A stretch of 64,000 nt of DNA from an uncultured Eubacteriales bacterium. GTDB taxonomy: Bacteria; Bacillota; Clostridia; Oscillospirales; Acutalibacteraceae. The notes below the pieces were generated by a model. It ran no database searches. It was not told the origin of the DNA and worked only from the letters and a program-made list of their open reading frames with translations. The position numbers were made by a program, and so were the translations under genes. The DNA lies in assembly GCA_934489895.1 (NCBI GenBank), contig CAKSST010000002.1, forward strand, positions 84,839 through 148,838, in the 5' to 3' direction. How positions within the stretch are numbered: the first letter of the stretch is position 1; every line of letters starts with the position of its first letter. This document shows, piece after piece, positions 26,578 through 35,578 of this stretch.

Positions 26578-26936
26578 TTTGTCAGCAACCTCACTCCCGC
26601 CCATATCATGAACAGTGCAAAAATTTTACGCAATGCGGGTGAGGATATTTTTGATAACACTAAAGTACCTAAAGCCGCACCCGCCATACCCGGCAGTAAG
26701 TAGGGCATGGCATCAGGTATTGTAACAGCACCCTTTAAAATATAGGTTACAGCGGATACGATTGATATAGGCATTATTAAAGCGACGGCGTTGGCATGCG
26801 CCTGTTTTTGCTCCAGTCCTGCGGCTTTAAGCATAGGCACGGCAATCATACCGCCGCCCGCACCTAAAAGCCCGTTAATCAGTCCTACCCCCAAACCGCA
26901 AATGGCTGTGAGTATATTCTTCTTTGTAATCTTCAT
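26574..26936 (-). CDS. Half-size TauE/SafE-family protein (N-terminal half)
   Basis: A 120-residue protein with four hydrophobic segments and GVGLINGLLGAGGGMIAVP, the conserved glycine-rich turn. It is followed by the second half with a 4-nt ATGA overlap, so both halves are made in equal amounts. The pair mimics a full-length TauE/SafE anion exporter cut in the middle. This could be an ancestral two-gene form. The segment upstream (26937-27035) shows only a small hairpin and no gene. Confidence 0.8.
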   Translation of the reverse strand: MKITKKNILTAICGLGVGLINGLLGAGGGMIAVPMLKAAGLEQKQAHANAVALIMPISIVSAVTYILKGAVTIPDAMPYLLPGMAGAALGTLVLSKISSPALRKIFALFMIWAGVRLLTK

Positions 26937-27035
26937 ACAAATAGTATTTACGCCAAAAGGCGTAAAAATCCAAAATTATTGTGTGCGCTTTGTGTTAAAG
27001 GGTAACTGCAGCGACAGCGATTATGCAATACAAAG

Positions 27036-27078
27036 AAAACCGCCTGAAAAAATTATCCTTTTTTCAAGCGGTTTTATC
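27036..27078 (-). terminator. rnf operon terminator
   Basis: AAAACCGCCTGAAAAA at 27036-27051 pairs with TTTTTTCAAGCGGTTTT at 27059-27075, 10 nt after the rnfB stop. T-rich sequence flanks it on both strands. Confidence 0.7.
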
Positions 27079-27087
27079 TCAGCCTTT

Positions 27088-27873
27088 TTAGTGGGGGAAG
27101 GTAATGCATTTTTGGGGACATTTTTCGGCGCATTTTCCGCAAGCTGTACAAAGCTCGGGGTTAATTTGCGCAAGATTGTCCTCAACCGTAATTGCGCAAA
27201 ATTCACATTGCTTTTGGCAAAGCTTGCAGCCAATACAACCGACAGCACAAGCTTTTTTTACCGTTGCACCCTTATCGGTGTTTGAGCACACAACCTTTAA
27301 GGCGTTGCTTGCCGGTATCATATTTATTATCTTCTTGGGACAGGCCGTCACACATTTTCGACAGCCTGCGCAAAGCTCGTCATTAACCTTAGCGGTACCG
27401 TTTACTATTGAAAGCGCACCCTTGTCGCATGCCTTTGCGCAGTCGCCAAGGCCTAAACATCCAAAGCTGCAGGCTGACGGGCCTGAGTAAAGCATATTTG
27501 CTGCTGTACAGCTTTGTAGGCCGTAATACAGAAATTTGGTGCCTGTTTTTTCACAGTCGCCGCCGCAGGCAACAAATGCTACGTACTTTTGCGCGGTAAT
27601 TTCTGTACCGAGAATTTCAGACAGCGCCTTTGCGGTATCTGCACCACCCGGTCCGCAGAGATTCGGCGTTGTTTTACCCTGCGCAATTGCGGCGGCATAA
27701 TCGTCACAGCCTGCAAATCCGCAGGCACCGCAGTTTGCACCGGGCAGGGTATCTCTTATATCTTTTAGCTTCCGGTCAACAGGTGCGCTCATAAGGGTGC
27801 TTGCAACGCAAAGACCGACGCCTGCAATAAGACCTATACCCGCAACAATTATAATTGCCCATAATATTTCCAT
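27088..27873 (-). CDS. rnfB: Rnf complex subunit RnfB (ferredoxin-like)
   Basis: A 261-residue iron-sulfur protein. A single N-terminal membrane anchor is followed by a 4-Cys cluster motif (GANCGACGFAGCDDY), and then ferredoxin-type CxxCxxCxxxC clusters: CAGCRKCVTACPKK, CIGCKLCQKQCEFC and CTACGKCAEKCPQKC, plus another near CAFGCLGLGDCAKAC. RnfB accepts electrons from reduced ferredoxin and passes them to the membrane complex, which pumps Na+ or H+ while reducing NAD+. AGGAGG precedes ATG. It is the last gene of rnfCDGEAB. Confidence 0.95.
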   Translation of the reverse strand: MEILWAIIIVAGIGLIAGVGLCVASTLMSAPVDRKLKDIRDTLPGANCGACGFAGCDDYAAAIAQGKTTPNLCGPGGADTAKALSEILGTEITAQKYVAFVACGGDCEKTGTKFLYYGLQSCTAANMLYSGPSACSFGCLGLGDCAKACDKGALSIVNGTAKVNDELCAGCRKCVTACPKKIINMIPASNALKVVCSNTDKGATVKKACAVGCIGCKLCQKQCEFCAITVEDNLAQINPELCTACGKCAEKCPQKCITFPH

Positions 27874-27877
27874 TTAT

Positions 27878-28459
27878 TTAACCTCCTACTATACCGGCAA
27901 AGCCTAAAAATGAAAGCGAAACAATAGATGCGGATATTAAAGTTATGGGCAAGCCCTGCAAAAATTCGGGCACGTCGCAAGTCTCAAGCTTTGAACGGAC
28001 ACCCGCAAACATAACCATAGCAACCAAAAAGCCAAGACCGGCGCCAAGAGCATTGAATATTGACTCTAAATATGTAAGATTATCCGTAAAGTTAAGGATT
28101 GTAACACCAAGTACAGCGCAGTTTGTGGTAATAAGAGGTAAATATATACCAAGCGATTTGTATATGGGCGGTAAAAATTTCTTTAACACAATTTCAAGCA
28201 GCTGTACCAAAGCCGCAATAACAAGAATAAATACAATAGTTTGCAGGTATTCAAGTCCTAACGGAATAAGCAAATACGAGTGTATAGGGTAGGTAACAAG
28301 GGTTGAAATCAACATAACCAAGGTTACTGCAAGGCTCATTGAAAGTGCGGTATTAAGCTTTTTGGAAACCCCTAAAAAGGGACAAATACCCAAAAATTTT
28401 GAGAGTACCATATTGCTTGAAAGTATGCCTGCAAGCAGTATAACTATAAGTTTAGTCAT
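27878..28459 (-). CDS. rnfA: Rnf complex subunit RnfA
   Basis: A 193-residue membrane protein with six hydrophobic segments and NMVLSKFLGICPFLGVSKKL, the RnfA/NqrE signature, whose Cys contributes to the intramembrane iron-sulfur site with RnfE. ATG 28459 is preferred to GTG 28465 because GGAGG lies 9 nt upstream. It overlaps the rnfE stop by 8 nt. It helps carry electrons across the membrane in the ferredoxin:NAD+ oxidoreductase. Confidence 0.95.
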   Translation of the reverse strand: MTKLIVILLAGILSSNMVLSKFLGICPFLGVSKKLNTALSMSLAVTLVMLISTLVTYPIHSYLLIPLGLEYLQTIVFILVIAALVQLLEIVLKKFLPPIYKSLGIYLPLITTNCAVLGVTILNFTDNLTYLESIFNALGAGLGFLVAMVMFAGVRSKLETCDVPEFLQGLPITLISASIVSLSFLGFAGIVGG

Positions 28460-29138
28460 TATCACTTACCTCCTCACATTCGGAGCAATGTCCGCTGTTG
28501 GGACAGCCCTTACAGCCAAGGCTCTTTACAGGCTTTTTGCCTGAGCGTACGGCAATTTTGTTGGCAAGCGCAACAAGAATACCGAACACAAAGAAGCCGC
28601 CGGGCGGAAGTATCATAACCATCATTGGCGGTACTGAAAGTGCAGATAAAAGGGGAATAGAAAGTAATGTTCCGCTGCCTAAAAGCTCGCGTATGGCGCC
28701 CATCAAAAATAACATTGCCGTAAAGCCGATACCCATACCAAGCGCATCTAAAATGCTGGGTAAAACGGGATTTTTGCAGGCAAACATTTCTGCACGGGCA
28801 AGAATGATGCAGTTAACAACGATCAAGGGCAGGTAAATGCCAAGAGCGTCGTTGACGGCGGGTACAAATGCTTTAAGCAGCATTTGTACAATGGTAACAA
28901 AGGTGGCAATAATGGTGATAAAAGCGGGAATACGCACTTTATCGGGTATAAATCTGCGCAACAGCGATATAACAATATTTGAGCCTAAAAGCACCAGCGT
29001 TGCTGCAATGCCCATACCTATGCCGTTAAAAGCAGAGGTGGTAACAGCAAGTGTGGGGCAGGTGCCAAGCACAAGCCGCAGTACCGGGTTTTCGCGGACA
29101 ATGCCGTTGGTAAAATACTTTATATTTTCTTTATTCAT
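28452..29138 (-). CDS. rnfE: Rnf complex subunit RnfE with Cys-rich tail
   Basis: About 228 residues. Six membrane segments with NPVLRLVLGTCPTLAVTTSA (the RnfE/NqrD Cys region). The last 25 residues carry a five-Cys tail, CKGCPNSGHCSEC, that I do not associate with the core fold and that could bind a metal. ATG 29138 has GGAGG 8 nt upstream; GTG 29147 is an alternative. It overlaps rnfG by 8 nt and rnfA by 8 nt. Confidence 0.93.
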   Translation of the reverse strand: MNKENIKYFTNGIVRENPVLRLVLGTCPTLAVTTSAFNGIGMGIAATLVLLGSNIVISLLRRFIPDKVRIPAFITIIATFVTIVQMLLKAFVPAVNDALGIYLPLIVVNCIILARAEMFACKNPVLPSILDALGMGIGFTAMLFLMGAIRELLGSGTLLSIPLLSALSVPPMMVMILPPGGFFVFGILVALANKIAVRSGKKPVKSLGCKGCPNSGHCSECEEVSDND

Positions 29139-29679
29139 TACCCTCACCTCCCGTTAACTGTGCATATAGCTCACAAGCGGTATTAACAGCATAAACAACA
29201 GCGCGTGATGAGTAGGTTGCGCCTGATATTGTATCAACCTGTGTATCAAAAGGAGCGGTTTTGTTTGAAAACTGCTCTAAAAATGAGCTTTCTGAAACGC
29301 GCTGGCCAAGACTCGGGGTTTCGCCCGAAGCGTCAAGTATTTCAACCACCTTTACGGTGCCGTCGGGGTTAATTCCCACCATAACAGAAACATCGCCGTT
29401 ATAGCCTGTGGCAGCGGTTAAAAAGATGTAGCCCATAGTTTCATTTTGCTCGGATAAGGCGGTATAATAGGTATAGTCAACACCGTTGTGTGAAAGGGTT
29501 GCCGCCTTATATGAGTCTGTTTCAATAATCTTTACCATTGTTTCGTTAAGCTTTTTTTGATCCTGCTTTGCAATGGCGCTTTTTGTTACGGCATTGGTCA
29601 GTGCCAAAGCGGCAGCCGCGCAAAGACATACCAAAAACAAGGATAATGCGGGAAGCATAATTTCTTTTAATTTACGCAT
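29131..29679 (-). CDS. rnfG: Rnf complex subunit RnfG (covalent FMN)
   Basis: About 182 residues. One N-terminal membrane helix and an extracytoplasmic FMN-binding domain with the attachment motif SGATYSS near residue 155, where FMN is linked to Thr by a phosphoester bond. ATG 29679 has GGAGGG about 9 nt upstream and overlaps rnfD by 8 nt. RnfG takes electrons on the outer side of the membrane during electron bifurcation-linked ion pumping. Confidence 0.93.
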   Translation of the reverse strand: MRKLKEIMLPALSLFLVCLCAAAALALTNAVTKSAIAKQDQKKLNETMVKIIETDSYKAATLSHNGVDYTYYTALSEQNETMGYIFLTAATGYNGDVSVMVGINPDGTVKVVEILDASGETPSLGQRVSESSFLEQFSNKTAPFDTQVDTISGATYSSRAVVYAVNTACELYAQLTGGEGNE

Positions 29680-30592
29680 TTTTCCTGCCCTCCTTGTAGC
29701 CAAAAGGCTTCGGCGCGGTTAATGTGTTGATGTGGGGGACAAGTATGTTCATTAACAGTATAGCGTATGACACACCCTCAGGCATTGAGCCAAAATGACG
29801 GATAAGTACGGTAAGAACACCGCAGCCTATACCGAAAATAAGCTGGCTTAAAAAGGCTTTGGGAGAGGTGGTATAGTCGGTAGCCATAAAGAATGCCGCA
29901 AGAATAATACCGCCGCTGAGAATGCTGTAAACGGCGCTATACAAATCACCTGTTAATGCAAAGGTCAGTAAAAATGCCGAAAGAATATATGACACGGGAA
30001 TGGTGGGCAATATTACGCGCCTTGTCATTAAATACAGCCCGCCTATTAGCAGCAATAAGGGGAAGCCCTCCCCTATACAGCCGGCGTGACCGCCAAGCAA
30101 TAAGGCTTTAAGGGGCGTTTGCCCGTTTACAAGAGGAGTAGCAGAAGAAACAATTTCGCCAAATGGCTCATAATAAACCGACATATATGTCGGAAAAGAT
30201 ACAAGCAGTATTATACGTGCGGTTGCGGCGGGGTTAGCAAAGTTTTGCCCCAGTCCGCCAAAAAATTGCTTCACAATAATTACTGCAATTGCGCTGCCTA
30301 AAGCCGCCATCCATAAGGGTAAAGCAGATGAAAGGCAAAGACCTAAAATAAGACCTGTGACCGCTGCACTGAAATCACCTACGGTTATCGGTTTTTTTAC
30401 AATCAGACACCAAAGGTATTCGGCCAGAACGGCTGAAACAACACAAACAACTAAAATAAGAGCAGCTTTAACACCAAAGGTTAGAATGCCTGCTAAAGCG
30501 GCGGGCAACAGGGCAATAAGCACATCTGCCATAATGCCGCGTGTGGTGTCTGTACTGTATATGTGGGGCGAAGAAGAAACTGTTAATTTCAT
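29672..30592 (-). CDS. rnfD: Rnf complex subunit RnfD
   Basis: A roughly 306-residue membrane protein with eight to ten hydrophobic segments. FFGGLGQNFANPAATARIILL is the family signature (shown only in part), and SSATPL holds the Thr expected to carry covalent FMN. ATG 30592 is chosen over the adjacent ATG 30595 for better spacing to AGGAG. The rnfC stop overlaps it. RnfD is a central part of the ion-translocating path. Confidence 0.93.
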   Translation of the reverse strand: MKLTVSSSPHIYSTDTTRGIMADVLIALLPAALAGILTFGVKAALILVVCVVSAVLAEYLWCLIVKKPITVGDFSAAVTGLILGLCLSSALPLWMAALGSAIAVIIVKQFFGGLGQNFANPAATARIILLVSFPTYMSVYYEPFGEIVSSATPLVNGQTPLKALLLGGHAGCIGEGFPLLLLIGGLYLMTRRVILPTIPVSYILSAFLLTFALTGDLYSAVYSILSGGIILAAFFMATDYTTSPKAFLSQLIFGIGCGVLTVLIRHFGSMPEGVSYAILLMNILVPHINTLTAPKPFGYKEGRKNA

Positions 30593-31929
30593 CATTTTTC
30601 TCCTCTTACTTTGTTTTTAGCCAGTCGCATAACCTGTGTGAGCGGGCGCTTTGCAGGGCAGGAAAAAGAGCATGAGCCGCATTCCATACAGTAATTTACA
30701 TGCAGTTTGGTTAAAGCGGCGGCATCGTTCTTTTTCAATGCTGCTTCAACCGAGCAGGGAAACAGCTTCATCGGGCAAGCGCGGTAGCATCTGCCGCAGT
30801 TTATGCAGGCAGTTGACTCAGGAAAAATGTCCTCCGTGTCACAAAAGGCTAAAATAGCATTATTTTGCTTTAATATAGGTTTATCCAAAGACTCAACAGC
30901 AACGCCCATCATTGGACCGCCGTAAAGTACTTTTACAGGGTCGGCGCTAAATCCGCCGCAAAATTCAATCAAATCGGAAATGCGGGTACCTAAGGGCACA
31001 ATAACATTTTTAGGTTCTGCAACAGCAGTGCCGTCAACCGTAACACGCTTTGATACAAGCGGCATACCCGTGCGTATGTAACGGTAAAGGGTAGCAATGC
31101 TTGTTATGTTAAGCACCATACATCCGACATCGGAGGGCAATGCGCCCAAAGGCAAGCGGCGCTTTGTTGCAGAATAAATTAAAATCTTTTCAGCACCATG
31201 CGGGTAGCTGGATTTTAATTTTAATACTTTAACAGAATTGTCCTCGTCGCGTTTATTGGCGGCAATAACGGCAAACTTTTCAACAGCCTCCGGTTTGTTG
31301 TCCTCAATTGCAATAAAAACACGCTTGAATCCTATAATCTTTTTAAGCAGATAAATGCCCTCAATAATGTCATCGTAGTCCTCAATACAACTGCGGTAGT
31401 CAGAGGTGATGTAAGGCTCACATTCTGCACCGTTTATTATAAGCGTGTCAAGGTTATTTCCGTCCTTGGGTGCAAGTTTTACATGGGTTGGAAATCCCGC
31501 ACCGCCAAGTCCTACCAGGCCGCAATTGCGGGTGGCTTTTACCAGGTCGTCAATTGTGTTGACCTCCATCGGCTTCAAATCAGGGCAGGGGGTATTGTTA
31601 CCGTCAGATTCTATAACAACGGCTTTGCATTTCCCGCCGTTTGAAAGATGAAAATCGTCAATGCTTTTAACTGTGCCCGAAACAGAAGAGTATATGGGTG
31701 CGCTTATATATTTTTCGCTGTCGCCGATAAGCGTGCCTACAAAAACTTCGTCACCCGCTTTGACAGTTGGCTCGCATGGTGCACCTATGTGCTGTGACAT
31801 AGGAAGAATAACAGTATTTGGCGGCGGCATTATAACCGATGCGAGCTCAGCGGTATTTTTACAGTGGGGTACATCGGCACCGCCGCGGATATCGGCAACA
31901 GGATAAGCAATCTCCTGTGATAAATTCAT
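30592..31929 (-). CDS. rnfC: Rnf complex subunit RnfC (NADH-site subunit)
   Basis: About 445 residues from ATG 31929, which has GGAGGAG upstream; a longer upstream frame is a hydrophobic artefact. The N-terminal barrel-sandwich domain holds PMSQHIGAPCEPTVKAGDEV. The NADH/FMN-binding domain shows VGLGGAGFPTHVKL, and the C-terminal part carries two [4Fe-4S] motifs, CINCGRCYRACPMKLFPC and CMECGSCSFSCPAKRP. RnfC is the peripheral subunit where NAD+ is reduced. It is the first gene of the operon, order C-D-G-E-A-B. Confidence 0.95.
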   Translation of the reverse strand: MNLSQEIAYPVADIRGGADVPHCKNTAELASVIMPPPNTVILPMSQHIGAPCEPTVKAGDEVFVGTLIGDSEKYISAPIYSSVSGTVKSIDDFHLSNGGKCKAVVIESDGNNTPCPDLKPMEVNTIDDLVKATRNCGLVGLGGAGFPTHVKLAPKDGNNLDTLIINGAECEPYITSDYRSCIEDYDDIIEGIYLLKKIIGFKRVFIAIEDNKPEAVEKFAVIAANKRDEDNSVKVLKLKSSYPHGAEKILIYSATKRRLPLGALPSDVGCMVLNITSIATLYRYIRTGMPLVSKRVTVDGTAVAEPKNVIVPLGTRISDLIEFCGGFSADPVKVLYGGPMMGVAVESLDKPILKQNNAILAFCDTEDIFPESTACINCGRCYRACPMKLFPCSVEAALKKNDAAALTKLHVNYCMECGSCSFSCPAKRPLTQVMRLAKNKVRGEK

Positions 31930-31969
31930 AAGCTCTCCTCCAAGAAAAAATATTATAGTAAACATAGTT

Positions 31970-31998
31970 ATTATAATAAAAAAGTATGTGCAATTCAA
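31970..31998 (-). promoter_or_regulatory. rnf operon promoter
   Basis: On the minus strand TTGAAT (31998-31993), a 17-nt spacer and TATAAT (31975-31970), about 40 nt before the rnfC start. It is divergent from the tRNA promoter 80 nt away. Confidence 0.65.
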
Positions 31999-32076
31999 GA
32001 AAAACAGTGATAAAATAAAAAAGCAGAGCATTTTTAGGGTATAATATTATATTTTTCGAAAAACATAAAAAAGTAC

Positions 32077-32105
32077 TTGCAAAATGCAAGTGCATTGTGT
32101 ATAAT
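32077..32105 (+). promoter_or_regulatory. Promoter of tRNA-fMet
   Basis: TTGCAA at 32077-32082, a 17-nt spacer and TATAAT at 32100-32105, ending 26 nt before the tRNA. Confidence 0.8.
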
Positions 32106-32131
32106 GTGAATACTGAAAGAAAATTAAATAT

Positions 32132-32207
<76 letters not shown>

Positions 32208-32208
32208 T

Positions 32209-32256
32209 ATCGAGTATTCATAAGGGATTTCACTTATGAATACTCGATTTTTTTAT
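32209..32256 (+). terminator. Terminator of tRNA-fMet
   Basis: A perfect 16-bp stem, ATCGAGTATTCATAAG at 32209-32224 with its complement at 32233-32248, followed by seven T. It marks the left border of the mobile-element genes. Confidence 0.9.
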
Positions 32257-32303
32257 CTTGATACGGTTTTATGTACGGAGCAGGTTTTCGCCTGCTCCTT
32301 TTG

Positions 32304-34010
32304 TTACGCCGTTTTCGGCTCGGTTAAATATTTGGTCGCGACACCTTTTCGGGTATCGGCGACGATATTCGATCTGCGAGACACTTCGGGTATCTCCACA
32401 TACCCTACAAAGCGATAATAGATAACGATTCTCTGCGTTCGGTTTTTACCTTTGCCCTCTGTTTCAAAAACATCAATGTGGTCGATGAGTTCACGGAGCA
32501 GTGGTGCGGTCAGTCTGTCCATTCGCATAAACCTGCGGATTGCCGAAGTGAAATTCTCGCGTTCCTGTTCGCGCTGTCCGCATTCGGAAAGCTTTTGACG
32601 AAGCGTTTTAATTTTTGTTTTCAGCTCCAGCCTTTCCGTTTCATACTTGTGAGACAACTGCATAAACCACTCGTCACTCACCTTGCCGACGGCGTTGTCC
32701 TCATAAAGCTTTTCGTATAGATGGGATACGGTATCGTTTCTGGCGATTGCTTTTTGAACTTCTGCTTCGTCGTGCTTCTTTTCCTTCAAAAGCTCTTTAT
32801 CGGTTTTTTGAGCAAGCAGCTCGGCAAAGGCTTCCTCATCCGCAGCCAAAAATTCTGCCATTCTTCGCAGTTCAAGCATTACCACCTGCTCGATGGCGTC
32901 TGCTCTGACATAGTGTCTGCCGGGACATTCTCCTCGGTAATCCACCTTGTTGTTGGCACACACGAAATAGTGAATGTCCTTGTTGATAGTATTCGTATGA
33001 TGACGAAGCTTACCGTGGCAATCGCCGCAGAACAGCAAATCGCAGAATATGCTTTTCTCGCCGTTTTTCGGCTTTGGCGCGCGGCGTTTTGTTTTGGCTA
33101 TGAGCGTCTGTACCTTTTCGAAATCACCCCGTGCAATAATCGGCTCGTGAACATCCTTAAATATTGCCCAATTCTCAGGATCGTTCGGAAGTCTTGTTTT
33201 GTTCTTAAAAGACTTTGAGCAGGTCTTGAAGTTGATTACATCACCGCAGTATTCCTGCTGAGACAAAATCTTTTGTATTGTTGTCTTGCACCACTTATAC
33301 GGGTTAGGCTGCGTTTTCTTACCGCCTCGCGGTAAACCCTTGCTTTGTCAGTATGCCATAGGAACGAGAGTTTTCTGTTCTTGCAGGATTCGTGCTATTG
33401 TTTCGTTACCTTTTCCTTCAAGGCACATTTTGAAAATGCTTTTTACCACCTCTGCCGCCTCCTGGTCGATAACCCACTTCTTTTTGTTCTCAGCGGATTT
33501 CATATATCCGTAAGGCGGCTGAGATAACGGCTCTCCCATGGAACCGCGCAAGCGGTGTGAGGAACGAATCTTCTTTGAAATATCCCTTGCATACATTTCA
33601 TTAAGAATGTTCTTGAAAGGTGCAATTTCGCTCTCGCCCTCCTCGCTGTCTATTCCGTCATTCACGGCAATAAACCGAATATCGTGATCGGGGAAATACA
33701 CATCGGTATAATTACCGACCGAAACATAATCTCGTCCGAGACGGGATAGGTCTTTTACCATTACGGCGTAGATATATCCCATTTCAATATCCGATATTAA
33801 CTGCCCGAATCCCGGTCGGTTGAAATTTGTTCCTGTATATCCGTCGTCCACATAGAATTTTGTATCGGTCAATCCTTTTTCCTTTGCCTTTTGCGAAAGC
33901 AGCGTTTTTTGATTGACTATCGAATTGCTTTCGCCGTCCATTCCGTCGTCGCGGGACAAACGGCAGTAAAGCGCCGTTATCCCAATTTTGTTATTCTTTT
34001 TCGGCTGCAT
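32304..34010 (-). pseudogene. Large serine recombinase with one in-frame TGA
   Basis: Residues 1 to about 140 form a serine recombinase catalytic domain (ALYCRLSRDDG with Ser19; DDGYTGTNFNRPGF; VKDLSRLGRDYV). A recombinase domain, a zinc-ribbon-like CGDCHGKLRHH and a coiled coil follow. The frame is continuous from ATG 34010 (GGAGG upstream) to 32304, except for TGA at 33350-33348 in the context PMAY*QSKGLPRGGK; relatives I know have Trp there, so TGG to TGA is likely. Truncation at about 220 residues leaves only the catalytic part, so integration or excision activity is probably lost unless the stop is read through. It lies beside tRNA-fMet with TnpW and ParB genes on the same strand. Confidence 0.8.
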
Positions 34011-34251
34011 TATTATCCTCCTTAACGGCAGCCGTATAATCATATTCGGTGTTTATTATATTACTTGTACCGACAGACGGCAAATCTGCGAAATCGCTTG
34101 TAAGATAACTACCTATACAATTATTCAGCATAGTATTTTCTTTGGGTTCTTTATAGTTGGGCTTTTGAAATCTCGACTCAACTAAATATCTTACACCGTT
34201 AATAACATATTCCCGCGGTGCGGCGCCGAAGCCTACAATAAACTTATTCAT
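33991..34251 (-). CDS. TnpW-like transposon-encoded protein
   Basis: An 86-residue protein that begins MNKFIVGFGAAPREYVINGV and has VESRFQKPN, matching TnpW proteins of Tn4451-type and related Clostridial elements. TnpW has no defined biochemical role; in these elements it lies beside the large recombinase. It overlaps the recombinase start by 20 nt and follows the ParB-like gene by 9 nt, so all three are one unit. Confidence 0.75.
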   Translation of the reverse strand: MNKFIVGFGAAPREYVINGVRYLVESRFQKPNYKEPKENTMLNNCIGSYLTSDFADLPSVGTSNIINTEYDYTAAVKEDNNAAEKE

Positions 34252-34260
34252 AAGCCCTCC

Positions 34261-35157
34261 TTATCTCGCGTTGCGGCTGTGCTGACGGTCATATTCTTTT
34301 TTAACAAGTTTAAGCAGGTATTCTAACATTTCAGCCGGTGTCATAGATGACGGCACATATTTGCGAATATCGTCCATCGGGATTTTCAGCTTTTCCACTT
34401 GGTTCGGTTTCAGCTCGTTCATGATTTGAGTTACAGCATCGTAGTCAAGTTTACCTTCTTCAAATGCGGCACGCATGCGGCGAGCGTGTGCGTGGGACGG
34501 AAAAGTTTCGGTTTCATCAATATTGTCAACAATATCCCTCTGTGCTTCTTCATCAAGGAATGATAGTTCATATGCCGGGAGCATTTTCATCTTGCCTTTG
34601 TCCACATACTCCTGAAGTTCGGGAACAAGGTAGGTTAGGCGAATAAGTCTTTGAACGGTTTTATAGCTGTTGCCGGCTTCATTACCTATTTTTGCCGTAG
34701 TTCGATTGTCCTCGGACTTCGGGACATTCTGTCCCAAAGATTTGCCTTGATGAGATAATGCGTCTGCTTTCATACGGTAAGAACGAGCCTTTTCCATAAG
34801 CGTTAGATTCTCACGCTGACAATTGGAATCTACCATCATAACCGTGGCCTCATCACGGTCGATAAAATGAACAACCGCAGGGACTTCTTTCATTTCAAGA
34901 AGCTCAGCGGCGTGTACTCTGCGGTGTCCTGATATGATTTCGTATTCGTCCTGTTTATCCTCAAGCGGACGGACGATAATGCGGTTTAGCAGTCCGTACT
35001 CTTTTATACTTTCAACAAGCTCCGTCATTGACACATCATCAAGCACCTTGTAGGGGTGGCTCTCAAATGGGTGAAGCTTTTCAATCTTAATGTTCATAAG
35101 CTTCGGTTTAGGTTCTTTTACTACCTTTTCGGCAGACATTTTGGTTTCGTTTTTCAT
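34261..35157 (-). CDS. ParB/Spo0J-like partition protein of a mobile element
   Basis: A 298-residue protein. The N-terminal ParB domain includes EIISGHRRVHAAEL (the GxRRxxA-type CTP-binding box) and SNCQRENLTLMEKA (the ENLQR-type box); the central helix-turn-helix follows near KIGNEAGNSYKTVQRLIRL. It may act in maintenance or regulation of the element and not in chromosome segregation, because no ParA gene and no parS site are near. ATG 35157 starts it; TnpW and the recombinase lie downstream. Confidence 0.85.
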   Translation of the reverse strand: MKNETKMSAEKVVKEPKPKLMNIKIEKLHPFESHPYKVLDDVSMTELVESIKEYGLLNRIIVRPLEDKQDEYEIISGHRRVHAAELLEMKEVPAVVHFIDRDEATVMMVDSNCQRENLTLMEKARSYRMKADALSHQGKSLGQNVPKSEDNRTTAKIGNEAGNSYKTVQRLIRLTYLVPELQEYVDKGKMKMLPAYELSFLDEEAQRDIVDNIDETETFPSHAHARRMRAAFEEGKLDYDAVTQIMNELKPNQVEKLKIPMDDIRKYVPSSMTPAEMLEYLLKLVKKEYDRQHSRNAR

Positions 35158-35578
35158 TCAACATAATCTTTTCGTAATTCATTTTTCTTTTTGTCTGCCG
35201 TCTCTTGTAGAAAATTGTGTATAGGAAAATATGATTGAAACGGCAGTTTGGTTTGTGTTTCATAATTACTGCCTTTCAATGTTGTTACTCTCGGCCTTCG
35301 CCGCAGTGTGCTTCTGCAAATAATCCTTTGTAAATGATTTAAACTTGTGCTGAAATAAAAAACACCGCATGAAAAGCAAAACAGATTTCTTCGTTCTATT
35401 TTTCATACGGTGCCGGGAATAAGCCTTTTGTTGTTTTACGCTTTTTAAGGCATAAGCAAATTCATATTGTATCGCACATTCGACTATTTCCACTGTTTTT
35501 TCTACAATAAACAGTGACAATTTTTGTTTTCATACTTTTCTGATAAAATATTAGAAAAATACTCGGAGGTAAATTGAG
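35158..35578. other. Gap between mobile-element genes and the tyrosine recombinase
   Basis: About 420 nt, AT-rich. A minus-strand open frame of 84 codons (35266-35520) has no ribosome binding site, no recognised domain and a poor composition, so I do not call it. The right part holds the putative promoter and GGAGG of the plus-strand recombinase. Nothing else stands out. Confidence 0.4.

Noticed and set aside
33348..33350. TGA as a recoded tryptophan codon
   Set aside because: All other genes in the window use TGA as a stop (for example at the rnfC and ABC ATPase ends), so the standard code applies.
35266..35520. 84-codon minus-strand open frame left of the tyrosine recombinase
   Set aside because: No start signal, basic and low-complexity; not supported.
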